30,443 nt of DNA, taken from Methylomonas sp. (GTDB lineage Bacteria; Pseudomonadota; Gammaproteobacteria; Methylococcales; Methylomonadaceae). The stretch lies in contig JALSIU010000048.1 of the NCBI GenBank assembly GCA_026989715.1, forward strand, positions 1 through 30,443, in the 5' to 3' direction. Position 1 is the first letter of the stretch; every line of letters begins with the position of its first letter. A model generated the notes under the pieces. That model did no database searches. It was not told where the DNA came from and was given only the letters and a program-made list of their open reading frames with translations. The position numbers were made by a program, and so were the translations under genes. Positions 1 to 7,568 of the stretch are shown in pieces.

Positions 1-1198
1 TTTGAATATGGCATAAAGGACTTTCATCTAAGTGTAATTGTTCTAGTTGATGTTGTGCAAAATAGCCCAGTTTTAATGTATCGGCAAATTGGGTTGTACC
101 TGCTTGTGCTTTTAGTTCACCTGCGAGTACTTTAATTAAGGTGGATTTACCGGCACCGTTAGGCCCTAACAGGCCGATACGATCACCAGGGGCGATGGAT
201 AAGTTGACATTATGCAGAATGATTTTATCCGCATAACCTATTTCGGCTTGTTCTAGCTTAAGCATGGGGTTGGGTAATTTATCCGGTTTGCTAAAGCTGA
301 AATGAAAGGGGGAGTCCACATGTGCTTGTGCAATCAGCTCCATGCGTTCTAAGGATTTGATACGGCTTTGCGCTTGTTTGGCTTTAGTTGCTTGTGCTCG
401 AAAGCGATTGATATAGCTCTGGATATGGGCTATTTCGCGCTGTTGTTTTTCATAAGAGCTTTGTTGCTGTGCTAATTTTTCTGCGCGCATTTTTTCAAAG
501 GCAGAATAGTTGCCGGTATAGATTTCGGCTACTTGATTTTCAATGTGGACGATATGATCGGTAATGGTATCTAAGAATTCACGATCATGAGAAATCAATA
601 ATAAAGTGCCGGGATATTTGCAGAGCCAATCTTGTAACCAAATAACGGCATCGAGGTCTAAATGATTGGTAGGCTCATCGAGCAGCAACACATCGGAGCG
701 GCACATTAAGGCTTGTGCCAGGTTTAAACGCATGCGCCAGCCTCCTGAAAAAGAGCTGACGCTAAGCTGCTCTTGATCGGTTTGAAAACCTAAACCGTTC
801 ATTAGACGTGAGGCTCTGGAATTGGCGGTATAACCATCAATATTTTCCATTTTGGAAAATAATTCCGCTTGTTTGATACCGTCATCTACTTGCTCAGCTT
901 TAATAATGGCTTGTTGGATTTGTCTTAACTCTTGGTCGCCATCCATAATATAGTCAATGGCTGCTTGGTTTGTGCTAGGGGTTTCTTGTGCAACATGGGC
1001 AACCGCTAAATTGGGTGGCATGCTAAAATCACCCTCATCAGGATGCAATTCGTTTAGCACTAATGCAAAGAAACTTGATTTACCCACACCATTTGCACCT
1101 GTTATGCCGGCTTTTTGCCCTTTGTGCAAAGTAAAGGAGCTATTGGCAAATAAAACACGAGTGCCACGGCGTAAGGCGATATTTTTAAAATTCAGCAT
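1..1198 (-). CDS. yheS: ABC-F family ATPase, YheS-like (3' end outside window)
   Basis: Soluble ABC-F protein with two ATP-binding cassettes and no membrane segments. This family acts on ribosomes as translation factors rather than as transporters. The 399 codons visible start MLNFKNIALR. They contain a first Walker A (GANGVGKS, residues 34-41), a signature motif (SGGWRMRL, 151-158) and a Walker B with the ABC-F LDEPTNHLD (173-181). Next comes the arginine- and lysine-rich inter-domain linker (about 235-290), then the second Walker A (GPNGAGKST, 345-353). The second signature and the C-terminus lie beyond base 1. The spacing and the first-cassette sequence resemble E. coli YheS (about 637 aa) more than Uup or EttA. 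The ATG at 1196-1198 is the natural start. It lies 14 nt from the start of a divergent small gene, so the two must share a very compact promoter region. Confidence 0.9.
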   Translation of the reverse strand, partial: MLNFKNIALRRGTRVLFANSSFTLHKGQKAGITGANGVGKSSFFALVLNELHPDEGDFSMPPNLAVAHVAQETPSTNQAAIDYIMDGDQELRQIQQAIIKAEQVDDGIKQAELFSKMENIDGYTANSRASRLMNGLGFQTDQEQLSVSSFSGGWRMRLNLAQALMCRSDVLLLDEPTNHLDLDAVIWLQDWLCKYPGTLLLISHDREFLDTITDHIVHIENQVAEIYTGNYSAFEKMRAEKLAQQQSSYEKQQREIAHIQSYINRFRAQATKAKQAQSRIKSLERMELIAQAHVDSPFHFSFSKPDKLPNPMLKLEQAEIGYADKIILHNVNLSIAPGDRIGLLGPNGAGKSTLIKVLAGELKAQAGTTQFADTLKLGYFAQHQLEQLHLDESPLCHIQ

Positions 1199-1212
1199 AT
1201 GAAAAAAAGAGT

Positions 1213-1389
1213 ATGGTAAAGAAAAAGCAACATAATAATCCGGTCTTTAAGCCTCAAGACCGTTATTTTATTAATGAACAGGGATGGTGGTTTTTTACAA
1301 TTGAAATGATTAGCGGCCCTTTTGTCAGCAAGCCTGATTGTGTTGATGCTTGCCGGCGTTATATACAAAAACGTGAGGGGTTTTTGTAA
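1213..1389 (+). CDS. DUF6316-like small protein (58 aa)
   Basis: A 58-codon gene, MVKKKQHNNPVFKPQDRYFI... to ...QKREGFL. The central pattern is RYF-x-NEQGWWFFT, then GPF-x-S, then a Cys/Ala-rich helix ending RRYIQKR. It resembles the small gammaproteobacterial DUF6316 family, which has the consensus form R-x-RF...G-x-WYF-x-T-x-E-x...GPF-x-S...YI. No function is established and I do not assign one. There is no signal peptide or membrane segment. The start is preceded by an A/G-rich stretch (AAAAAGAG), a modest ribosome binding site. It is divergent from the ABC-F gene with only 14 nt between start codons, so its promoter must lie inside the first codons of that gene or the message must be nearly leaderless. 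Confidence 0.6.
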   Translation: MVKKKQHNNPVFKPQDRYFINEQGWWFFTIEMISGPFVSKPDCVDACRRYIQKREGFL

Positions 1390-1420
1390 GCTTAAGCTAA
1401 GAAGTTAAAGGGGAATTGAA

Positions 1421-1458
1421 ACCAACCCAACAAGGTTTGTTCCGTGCTGGGTTGTGGT
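1421..1458 (+). terminator. Possible stem-loop downstream of the DUF6316-like gene
   Basis: ACCAACCCA pairs with TGGGTTG-t-GGT (one bulged base) across a loop of about 18 nt. It sits 32 nt after the small gene's stop and 30 nt before the convergent stop at 1488. There is no U-tract on either side, so it is a weak candidate for an intrinsic, possibly bidirectional, terminator. Confidence 0.3.
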
Positions 1459-1487
1459 CTCTAGGGTTACGTGACTATACCGCTTTG

Positions 1488-2009
1488 CTAGCCATATAAA
1501 TCAATCATTTTTTTAACTTGTCGAGCGAATTCTTGAATATCACCATCTGTAACGGTTTCTAATGGGATAACAAGTGCCGCACCATTGTCTAATACAATAT
1601 GGATATAATCACGAACATGTTCGATACGCAAAATAGTTTTCCATGGCATTTTATGTTTACCGCTAGGCGATTTTTCAGCCAAGGCTTTAGGGTCAATGCG
1701 CAATCTATATTGGCCGAACATCGCTTCTTTTTCTTTTTGTGTGTAGCTATTTAAAACGCCTTTGCGAAAGCTTAAAATGATAATCTGTGGAATGACAATT
1801 GCCCAGCAAATAGAAATGGTGACGATATACAGAGCGGTACGGTAATCGCTATAGTATGACCAAAGAAACAGGCCAAAAATAGCCAAAGTGCCCGGAAAGA
1901 AAAGCCGATTTCTTTTTAATTTTTTTTGTAAATCTGCGGAGGTATCGATTTGCAATTCATTGTAATGAATCAAATCTTTTTCGCGGAATGAGTATTCTAT
2001 TTCTAGCAT
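1488..2009 (-). CDS. YcxB-like membrane protein
   Basis: 173-aa protein with the architecture of the YcxB-like family (PF14317). A short cytoplasmic N-terminus (MLEIEYSFREKDLIHYNE) is followed by two adjacent hydrophobic segments: FFPGTLAIFGLFLWSYY (about 37-53) and ALYIVTISICWAIVIPQIIIL (about 59-79). A C-terminal soluble domain of beta character (about 95-173) contains the typical MPWKTILRIEHVRDYIHIVLDN stretch and ends in an amphipathic helix. The family's function is unknown and its C-terminal part is thought to be PH-like. It lies 92 nt downstream of radA on the same strand but probably has its own promoter, because the gap holds a -10-like TATAAT and a perfect 16-bp palindrome. Family call fairly sure; function unknown. 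Confidence 0.7.
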   Translation of the reverse strand: MLEIEYSFREKDLIHYNELQIDTSADLQKKLKRNRLFFPGTLAIFGLFLWSYYSDYRTALYIVTISICWAIVIPQIIILSFRKGVLNSYTQKEKEAMFGQYRLRIDPKALAEKSPSGKHKMPWKTILRIEHVRDYIHIVLDNGAALVIPLETVTDGDIQEFARQVKKMIDLYG

Positions 2010-2025
2010 GGTTTACCCTTTGCTT

Positions 2026-2041
2026 GTATGCAATTGCATAC
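2026..2041. promoter_or_regulatory. Perfect 16-bp palindrome upstream of the YcxB-like gene
   Basis: GTATGCAATTGCATAC is a perfect inverted repeat without a spacer. It lies 16 nt before the start codon of the minus-strand YcxB-like gene and 5 nt downstream of a TATAAT (complement of 2047-2052), so it would cover the expected transcription start. That is the usual position of a repressor operator. A second inverted repeat, ATACTTATT (2038-2046) with AATAAGTAT (2060-2068), overlaps it. No regulator is identified. Confidence 0.45.
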
Positions 2042-2101
2042 TTATTATTATATTTTGAAAATAAGTATTATAACCGCTAAGAGATGCTAAGTATCATGTT
2101 T

Positions 2102-3469
2102 TTAGCGTATTTCCTCAAGTGCTGTGAGTGCTTCTGTTAAGCTGCTTACCGGGTAGACTTGCAAACCTTGCATGGTTTTTTTTGGGGCATTGGTTTTAGG
2201 GATGATGGCGCGTTTAAAACCATGTTTGGCGGCATCATTTAAACGGGCATAGCCATTAGCAACGGGTCTGATTTCTCCATTTAAACCCAGCTCACCAAAG
2301 AAAAAACAATCATGTGGAACGATTAAGTCTTTTAAGCTGGAGACTATACTAATAAGAATGGCTAGATCAGAGCTGGTTTCGGTGACTTTGATACCGCCTA
2401 CGACATTGGCATAAATTTCATCGCTCGCCGTAAAAATACCCCCGTGGCGCGTTAAAATGGCTAGTAGCATGGCTAATCTGTTTTGGTCGAAGCCAACGGC
2501 TAATCTACGTGGATTGCCATATTGACACTCGGTGACCAGTGCTTGAATCTCGACCAATAAGGGGCGAGTGCCTTCCCATAATACGGTGACTACACTGCCG
2601 GAGGAAGGTTTTTCAGTACGATTGAGAAACATGGCCGATGGGTTTTTAACCTCTTTTAATCCCGTGCTATCCATGGCAAAAAAACCTAATTCACCGACGC
2701 TGCCAAAGCGGTTCTTATCCGCTCTGAGTACTCTGAATCTGGCATCATCCGTTGAGGCTAAAATAAGTTGCGTATCAACTATATGGCTTAAGGTCATAGG
2801 GCCGGCTAAAGACTGGTCTTTAGTGACGTGTCCTACCATAAAGACGGCGACATTATTTTTTTTGGCGTATTGGGTTAAGTAGCCTGCAGACTCTTTTACT
2901 TGTGAAACAGAACCCGGCGTTGATTCTGATGTTTGTGAGTGCATGACTTGAATGGAGTCAATGACCAAAATATTGGGCTTAAGCTCATCGAGTACCGTGC
3001 AAATGCTTTGTACGGAGGTTTCCGTTAGCATTTTGATTTTATCAAGTGGCAGTTTTAGGCGAATGGCTCGCTCTGCAATTTGTTGTAACGATTCTTCGCC
3101 TGATACATAGAGTACACTGATATTTTGTTTGGCAATATTGGCAATCACTTGTAATAGTAAGGTGCTTTTTCCAGCGCCAGGTGTACCACCAATGAGTACG
3201 ACGCTCCCACCAACAATCCCGCCACCCAATACGCGATCAAATTCTGTTATACCGGTTGCTAAACGCTCGGTTTGTTCGATACTGACTTCGGATAATAATT
3301 GAATACCACTTTGGGTACCGCTATAGCCTAAGTGTTGCGTGTTACTTGCTTTACCTAAATGAACTTCTTTGATAGTGTTCCAGGCTTTACAGGCACTGCA
3401 TTGACCCGCCCAGCGAGCAGAATCGGAACCGCATTCGGTGCAGACAAATGCAGTGTTTTTTTTGGCCAT
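2102..3469 (-). CDS. radA: DNA repair protein RadA (Sms)
   Basis: RecA-like ATPase and DnaB-like branch-migration helicase that processes recombination intermediates in the cytoplasm. The 455 aa match the usual family length. In order: an N-terminal four-cysteine zinc finger (C10, C13, C24, C27); the RecA-like ATPase core with Walker A GGTPGAGKST (94-103) and Walker B ILVIDSIQ (about 167-174); the RadA-specific KNRFG motif (252-256); and a C-terminal Lon-protease-like domain (about 300-455) lacking the protease's catalytic role. The start at 3467-3469 puts the zinc finger at the expected distance. It lies 34 nt downstream of the PilZ gene, so it is probably co-transcribed with the FHA and PilZ genes. 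Confidence 0.96.
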   Translation of the reverse strand: MAKKNTAFVCTECGSDSARWAGQCSACKAWNTIKEVHLGKASNTQHLGYSGTQSGIQLLSEVSIEQTERLATGITEFDRVLGGGIVGGSVVLIGGTPGAGKSTLLLQVIANIAKQNISVLYVSGEESLQQIAERAIRLKLPLDKIKMLTETSVQSICTVLDELKPNILVIDSIQVMHSQTSESTPGSVSQVKESAGYLTQYAKKNNVAVFMVGHVTKDQSLAGPMTLSHIVDTQLILASTDDARFRVLRADKNRFGSVGELGFFAMDSTGLKEVKNPSAMFLNRTEKPSSGSVVTVLWEGTRPLLVEIQALVTECQYGNPRRLAVGFDQNRLAMLLAILTRHGGIFTASDEIYANVVGGIKVTETSSDLAILISIVSSLKDLIVPHDCFFFGELGLNGEIRPVANGYARLNDAAKHGFKRAIIPKTNAPKKTMQGLQVYPVSSLTEALTALEEIR

Positions 3470-3503
3470 AAAGAAGGGGGCTTACAGGTGGTATTTTTGC
3501 AAT

Positions 3504-3869
3504 TTAATGGCAAAGAGCGATTAAATCACGTTCTAATAGGGTGCTATCGCCTAAATTGAGCTCTACCATGCGTCGCAGTGCCGAGATGCTATCTAAATCA
3601 ATATGCTCACATTTGAAGCCGACTTCATTGCCGATGACATGGCTCACTGAAAGATTCATGGTGATGGCTGTTGTTTCCGATAGCTGTAGTGTTAATGCAT
3701 AGAGTGCCTCTATATTTTTTTGCTCCCAGGGGCTTTGAAAACGAAGCAGGCAACCGCGTAAAGAAATATCTAATAGTTGGCAAGCCCATTGCTTATTTTG
3801 ACAAGAAAGCTCAGCTTTGGCATTAAAAAATATGCGATGAAATTGACGTTGATCGTTTTCAGGAGTCAT
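3504..3869 (-). CDS. PilZ domain protein (predicted c-di-GMP receptor)
   Basis: 121-aa single-domain PilZ protein, a cytoplasmic c-di-GMP-binding adaptor by family. Both ligand motifs are visible: RxxxR in QRQFHRIFF (R8 and R12) and (D/N)xSxxG in LDISLRGCLL. Binding is therefore likely intact. The rest follows the PilZ beta-barrel pattern and ends with a C-terminal helix region (SALRRMVELNL). The start abuts the stop of the upstream FHA gene with no intervening base, so the two are very probably translationally coupled. Linking PilZ to an FHA protein suggests joint c-di-GMP and phospho-threonine signalling. The effector it controls cannot be read from the sequence. Confidence 0.85.
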   Translation of the reverse strand: MTPENDQRQFHRIFFNAKAELSCQNKQWACQLLDISLRGCLLRFQSPWEQKNIEALYALTLQLSETTAITMNLSVSHVIGNEVGFKCEHIDLDSISALRRMVELNLGDSTLLERDLIALCH

Positions 3870-4517
3870 TTAGGTATTTTGTTCTGTAAAAAATTGCATA
3901 GGTAGGCTATCTATAAAAATAACATCATTATCTTTAAGTAAAATGGTTTGGTTACCTAAAGCTTCATTGTTAATTTTTATGCTGTCATCAGGTTCTAAGG
4001 TTGAAACATAAAATCCTTCTTTACGGCGGGTTATGATGATGATGCCTGCCCCATTACGACCTAAACGTGTCATATTTTTTTTAAGCGGAATGAGCCGCCC
4101 TATATGTTTGCCACCTATGACTTGTAAATTACCTTCAACAGCATCATTACGAGCGTTTAATAAATTATCATGAAATGTATTTTCATCAGAGGGCTGTTGT
4201 GTGATTGGAACGACAGGTTCTACAACTGTTTCTGTACTGCTGTACACAATTCGATGCTTGCCAATGGTAATGGTATCGCCATTCTTTAGGACGCACTCTT
4301 TAAGCTGTTCTCCATTGATGATTAATGGAAACTCGGCGTTGAGTTGCTTAATGATGCTATTAGCCTGAGTAATAATAACTGCCGCATGAGCCGGAGCAAT
4401 CGCCAAACTATCAACCGCTACATCATTGGTTTCATCACGCCCAATATGCACGATACCTGATTCAAATATTGCGGAATGTATGGGTTTATCTTTAAAAAAA
4501 ACGGTGAATTTAGCCAT
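3870..4517 (-). CDS. FHA domain protein (two FHA-like domains)
   Basis: 215-aa cytoplasmic protein. Residues about 1-95 form an FHA domain: MAKFTVFFKDKPI, then the strand VHIGRDETNDVAV carrying the GR motif, then a degenerate phospho-binding loop (APAHAAV in place of SRxHA). After a polar linker (about 95-125), a second FHA-like module contains TRLGRNGAG (about 151-159) and DDSIKINNEAL. Classical FHA domains bind phospho-threonine peptides. The missing Ser-Arg in the first module means its phospho-binding is uncertain. First gene of the FHA-PilZ-radA cluster. A plausible promoter lies about 36-65 nt upstream. No kinase or phosphatase partner is visible. Confidence 0.8.
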   Translation of the reverse strand: MAKFTVFFKDKPIHSAIFESGIVHIGRDETNDVAVDSLAIAPAHAAVIITQANSIIKQLNAEFPLIINGEQLKECVLKNGDTITIGKHRIVYSSTETVVEPVVPITQQPSDENTFHDNLLNARNDAVEGNLQVIGGKHIGRLIPLKKNMTRLGRNGAGIIIITRRKEGFYVSTLEPDDSIKINNEALGNQTILLKDNDVIFIDSLPMQFFTEQNT

Positions 4518-4552
4518 TCTATTTTGATGATGTTGATACGGAGTTTTATTAT

Positions 4553-4582
4553 AGTATAGTCGTATTTTGGGGATGTTGCTAA
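4553..4582 (-). promoter_or_regulatory. Candidate sigma-70 promoter for FHA-PilZ-radA
   Basis: Reading the minus strand, TTAGCA (complement of 4577-4582), 18 nt, TATACT (complement of 4553-4558). An overlapping perfect TATAAT is at the complement of 4548-4553. The -35 is a 4/6 match. The position 36 nt upstream of the FHA start is suitable. Confidence 0.4.
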
Positions 4583-4616
4583 AAAACTAAAATATGGCTT
4601 TAAGGCTAGGCTGGGT

Positions 4617-5360
4617 TTATTTTAAAGGCATAATTTTCACCATAGTAACAGCGTGTTTATTGCGGTTAAGTATTTCTAATTGGTGACCATGTAATATAAG
4701 ACTGGTTCCCGGTTGTGGGATGTTTTCAAGAAAATCAATAATTAAACCATTGATTGTTTTAGGGCCTTCTGTAGGTAAGTCCCAGTGGGTAATGCGGTTG
4801 AGCTCTCTGACAGTTACACTGCCATCAACGAGATAGCTACCGTCATCACGCTTTTTGACATCTGCTTCTTCAATCATGATTTCACCGACAATACCTTGTA
4901 GCAAATCATCCATACTGACTAAACCTTGTACATCGCCATATTCATCAACGACCAGACCGATACGGATATGCTCAAATTTAAAGTCTTGGATTTGTTTATG
5001 TAAGGGGGTTGTTTCAGGGATGAAGAAGGGCGGGATGAGGTTATTGGTTATATCTTGTTTACAAAAATCTTCATTATCGAAAATCTGTATTAGAACCGTT
5101 CTTAAATGCAAGAAGCCGATAACACGGTCTATGCTTTCTTTGTAAACGGGAAGGCGAGTATATTTACTTTTCTTTAATTGTAGAACAATGTCTTCAATTG
5201 GATCTTCAATATTAATCCCTACAATTTCATTTCTAGGGGTCATAATATCTTCAACCGTTGCCGTTTCTAAGTCAATAATGCCTAAAAGAATATTTTTATA
5301 TTTTTCAGGCATAAGTGAGTCGGTTTCTGCAACAATGCTTTTCAGCTCATCTTTATTCAA
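4617..5360 (-). CDS. CorB/CorC-type protein, C-terminal part (CBS pair + CorC_HlyC); frameshifted from upstream ORF
   Basis: 247-codon open frame that reads as the cytoplasmic part of a CNNM/CorB-type (YfjD) membrane protein, a family implicated in magnesium and cobalt transport. A linker (LNKDELKSIVAE) is followed by two CBS domains, VEDIMTPRNEIVGI (about 35-95) and GLVVDEYGDVQGLVSMDDLL (about 100-160). A CorC_HlyC domain (about 170-247, with DLPTEGPKTINGLI) ends it. The first possible start is a TTG at 5358-5360 with no proper leader, and the natural N-terminal membrane domain is in the adjacent frame. With one extra G around 5392, the two frames fuse as RIL-GVKASENKVPSLNKDEL, the normal family junction. 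Most likely this is half of one broken or mis-sequenced gene of about 419 codons, not an independent gene. Confidence 0.8.
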   Translation of the reverse strand: MNKDELKSIVAETDSLMPEKYKNILLGIIDLETATVEDIMTPRNEIVGINIEDPIEDIVLQLKKSKYTRLPVYKESIDRVIGFLHLRTVLIQIFDNEDFCKQDITNNLIPPFFIPETTPLHKQIQDFKFEHIRIGLVVDEYGDVQGLVSMDDLLQGIVGEIMIEEADVKKRDDGSYLVDGSVTVRELNRITHWDLPTEGPKTINGLIIDFLENIPQPGTSLILHGHQLEILNRNKHAVTMVKIMPLK

Positions 5361-5872
5361 TGAGGGGACTTTGTTTTCAGACGCTTTAACACCAAAATAC
5401 GCAACAGGCCATTGGCAATCAGATTAACAAACCAGACAATGGGGTAGAATAATTTTAATAAAGGACTATAGACCCAAGCCGCCGGAAAAGCCATCACTTC
5501 AGGTTTGAGCGCGGCCAATGTTTTAGGGGCGACTTCGGAGAAAATAAGGACGACAAGTGTTAGTACGCCAGCAGCAATGGCAATACCTTCGTCGCCCATT
5601 AGGCGCATGCCAATGATAGTTGCTAAGGAAGATGCCAAAATATTGACAAAGTTATTGCCGAGTAATATGAGACCTAAGAGCCGGTCGGGACGCTTTAATA
5701 GTTTTTGTGCTTTTTTTGCGCTTTTATGTCCTTGTTTTACAAGGTGTTGTAAACGGTAACGATTTAATGTCATTAATGCCGTTTCAGAGCCTGAAAAAAA
5801 AGCAGATAAACAGAGTAATAGAGCAAGTATGCCAAAGAGCACACTGATAGGAATATCGTTCAAAATAGACAC
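5357..5872 (-). CDS. CorB-type protein, N-terminal DUF21/CNNM membrane domain; frameshifted
   Basis: 171-codon frame holding the DUF21 (CNNM) transmembrane domain. An N-terminal helix (VLFGILALLLCLSAFFSGSETALM, about 11-34) carries the family's FFSGSETA motif. It is followed by LGLILLGNNFVNILASSLATI, then VLTLVVLIFSEVAPKT with the conserved SE-x-x-PK, then a last helix pair near 130-160. The family continues after NGLLRILG-V into a linker and CBS domains. Here the frame turns into LVLKRLKTKSPH and stops, while the expected residues (GVKASENKVPSL) are encoded one frame over. Together with the following frame the total length (about 419) matches E. coli CorB (YfjD). If the frameshift is real, the product is a membrane domain without CBS regulation. 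Confidence 0.82.
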   Translation of the reverse strand: MSILNDIPISVLFGILALLLCLSAFFSGSETALMTLNRYRLQHLVKQGHKSAKKAQKLLKRPDRLLGLILLGNNFVNILASSLATIIGMRLMGDEGIAIAAGVLTLVVLIFSEVAPKTLAALKPEVMAFPAAWVYSPLLKLFYPIVWFVNLIANGLLRILVLKRLKTKSPH

Positions 5873-6015
5873 AAAAATGAGTTAAGTTGACTATAGTTTC
5901 TACGATGTACAATAATTGTCAAGTTTCGTCCATAGAAATAGGCTTATTTATTTTATAATTGTTAGCTAATTCACATTAACTATTTATTGGAAGAATATGA
6001 TATAGCGACATTTTT

Positions 6016-6044
6016 TTGACATGCATTATAAAGAATGCTTAACT
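6016..6044 (+). promoter_or_regulatory. Weak candidate promoter for the FleQ-like gene
   Basis: A perfect -35 TTGACA (6016-6021) is followed after 17 nt by TTAACT (6039-6044), a poor -10. It lies about 100 nt upstream of the FleQ-like start. I found no convincing -24/-12 site here. Confidence 0.25.
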
Positions 6045-6145
6045 TGCCTATGAAGATGTGCTGTTGCAATGAATACTTTGATTTTTAGCTGATTTGGGCA
6101 AAATTTTAGTAGCAGGTTACTTTCAATAATAAATGGGTTTTTTGT

Positions 6146-7567
6146 ATGGCTGATGCGCGTATTATTTTAATTGATGATAATCAAAGTAGGCGAGAACAAT
6201 TTACTGCGGTTATTCAGTTTCTTGAGTATCAAGTTGTATTTTTCGATACTGAGAATTTATCATCAAGTTTAACGCAATTAGAAGGTGTTGTTGCAATATT
6301 CGTGGGTTTGGGAACAGAGCGCCAAGTGAGTATTATTAAGGAAATACTGCATCAAACAACAGCAATTCCCGTTATTCTATTAATTGACAAAGGTGGCTTG
6401 CTGCAAGTTCCAAGTGTTATGCAAGCAATGGTGGCTTCCATTCAAGAGTGGCCGGTGACTTATTCGGTATTGATGGAGGTGTTACAGGCTTTGCCTGCCC
6501 CTAATCGGCAAAGCTCTCCTTCAGCAAGTATGGGTAATAAAGGCTTGGCGGGGAAAAGCCAAGCAATCATGCAAGTGCGTACATTAATTGAGCAAGTTGC
6601 CAATTCAGATGCAACCGTTTTGATATTAGGTGAATCGGGAACGGGGAAAGAAGTAGTTGCTAGGGCGTTACATGCCGCTTCTGCACGTCGCAATAAGCCA
6701 TTTGTACCGGTTAATTGTGGTGCAATTCCTGCCGAATTATTGGAAAGTGAGTTATTTGGTCATGAAAAGGGGGCTTTTACCGGTGCATTAGCAACCCGCC
6801 AAGGCCGATTTGAGATGGCGGAAGAAGGAACCTTATTTTTAGATGAGATAGGGGATATGCCGATGCCGATGCAGGTTAAATTGTTAAGGGTGTTACAAGA
6901 GCGTAGTTTTGAGAGAGTCGGTAGCAATAAAACCATTCATTGTAATGTGAGGGTTATTTCTGCTACACATCGTAATATAGAACAGGCTATTGCAGACAAT
7001 TTATTTCGCGAAGATTTGTATTATCGGCTGAATGTTTTTCCAATCGAAATTCCTGCGTTAAGAGAGCGCATAGAGGATATTCCTTTATTAATAAAAGATT
7101 TATTGGCGCGTTTAGTGAATGCTAAGCGTGATTCAATTACATTGACACCTGATGCAATTAATGTGCTGATGCAATATGCATGGCCGGGCAATGTCCGTGA
7201 ATTGGCTAATTTGGTTGAGCGTCTCACCATTATGCACCCTAATGGTATTGTGGATGTGGCGGATTTGCCATCAAAATTTCGTCAATTTAGTGTGTCGGAG
7301 CAAATCGTTGTGGAAGAGCCTGCCGAGCATTTTCTGGAATTAGCACAGGAAATTGAAGATAAAATTGAACAAGAAGTGGTACAAACAGTATTTAGAGCAC
7401 AATTACCGGCAGAAGGCATGGATTTAAAAGAGTATCTTAATGAAGTTGAAATAAGTTTGATTCAACAAGCTTTAAATGACTGTCATGGTGTGGTTGCGCA
7501 TGCTGCTAAGCGTTTAAATATGCGCCGTACAACCCTAGTCGAAAAACTAAAAAAGTTTAACCTTTAG
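6146..7567 (+). CDS. fleQ: FleQ-like sigma-54-dependent transcriptional activator
   Basis: 473-aa bacterial enhancer-binding protein. Residues 1-120 form a FleQ-type receiver-like domain. Residues about 130-370 form the AAA+ ATPase, with Walker A GESGTGKE (162-169), the sigma-54 contact loop GAFTGA (209-214) and Walker B FLDEIGDM. A C-terminal Fis-type helix-turn-helix ends MRRTTLVEKLKKFNL. Over the AAA+ and HTH parts it follows Pseudomonas FleQ very closely (HEKGAFTGA, MQVKLLRVLQER, RRTTLVEK). FleQ is the master activator of flagellar genes and a c-di-GMP-responsive regulator of matrix genes. Two positions linked to c-di-GMP binding in P. aeruginosa FleQ differ: the LFRS motif before the AAA+ core is absent (ASMGNKGLAGKS here) and VVARN is VVARA. 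No flagellar gene is in the window. The gene ends 1 nt from the convergent prsR stop. Confidence 0.8.
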   Translation: MADARIILIDDNQSRREQFTAVIQFLEYQVVFFDTENLSSSLTQLEGVVAIFVGLGTERQVSIIKEILHQTTAIPVILLIDKGGLLQVPSVMQAMVASIQEWPVTYSVLMEVLQALPAPNRQSSPSASMGNKGLAGKSQAIMQVRTLIEQVANSDATVLILGESGTGKEVVARALHAASARRNKPFVPVNCGAIPAELLESELFGHEKGAFTGALATRQGRFEMAEEGTLFLDEIGDMPMPMQVKLLRVLQERSFERVGSNKTIHCNVRVISATHRNIEQAIADNLFREDLYYRLNVFPIEIPALRERIEDIPLLIKDLLARLVNAKRDSITLTPDAINVLMQYAWPGNVRELANLVERLTIMHPNGIVDVADLPSKFRQFSVSEQIVVEEPAEHFLELAQEIEDKIEQEVVQTVFRAQLPAEGMDLKEYLNEVEISLIQQALNDCHGVVAHAAKRLNMRRTTLVEKLKKFNL

Positions 7568-7568
7568 A

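Noticed and set aside
957..1202. 81-codon plus-strand frame at the start of the ABC-F gene
   Set aside because: It is the antisense shadow of the ABC-F coding region and shows no protein-family pattern of its own.
5357..5400. Programmed -1 ribosomal frameshift in the CorB/CorC-type gene
   Set aside because: No X-XXY-YYZ slippery heptamer is present at the junction (ATTTTGGTGTTAAAG) and no clear downstream pseudoknot was seen. A one-base deletion is the simpler explanation.
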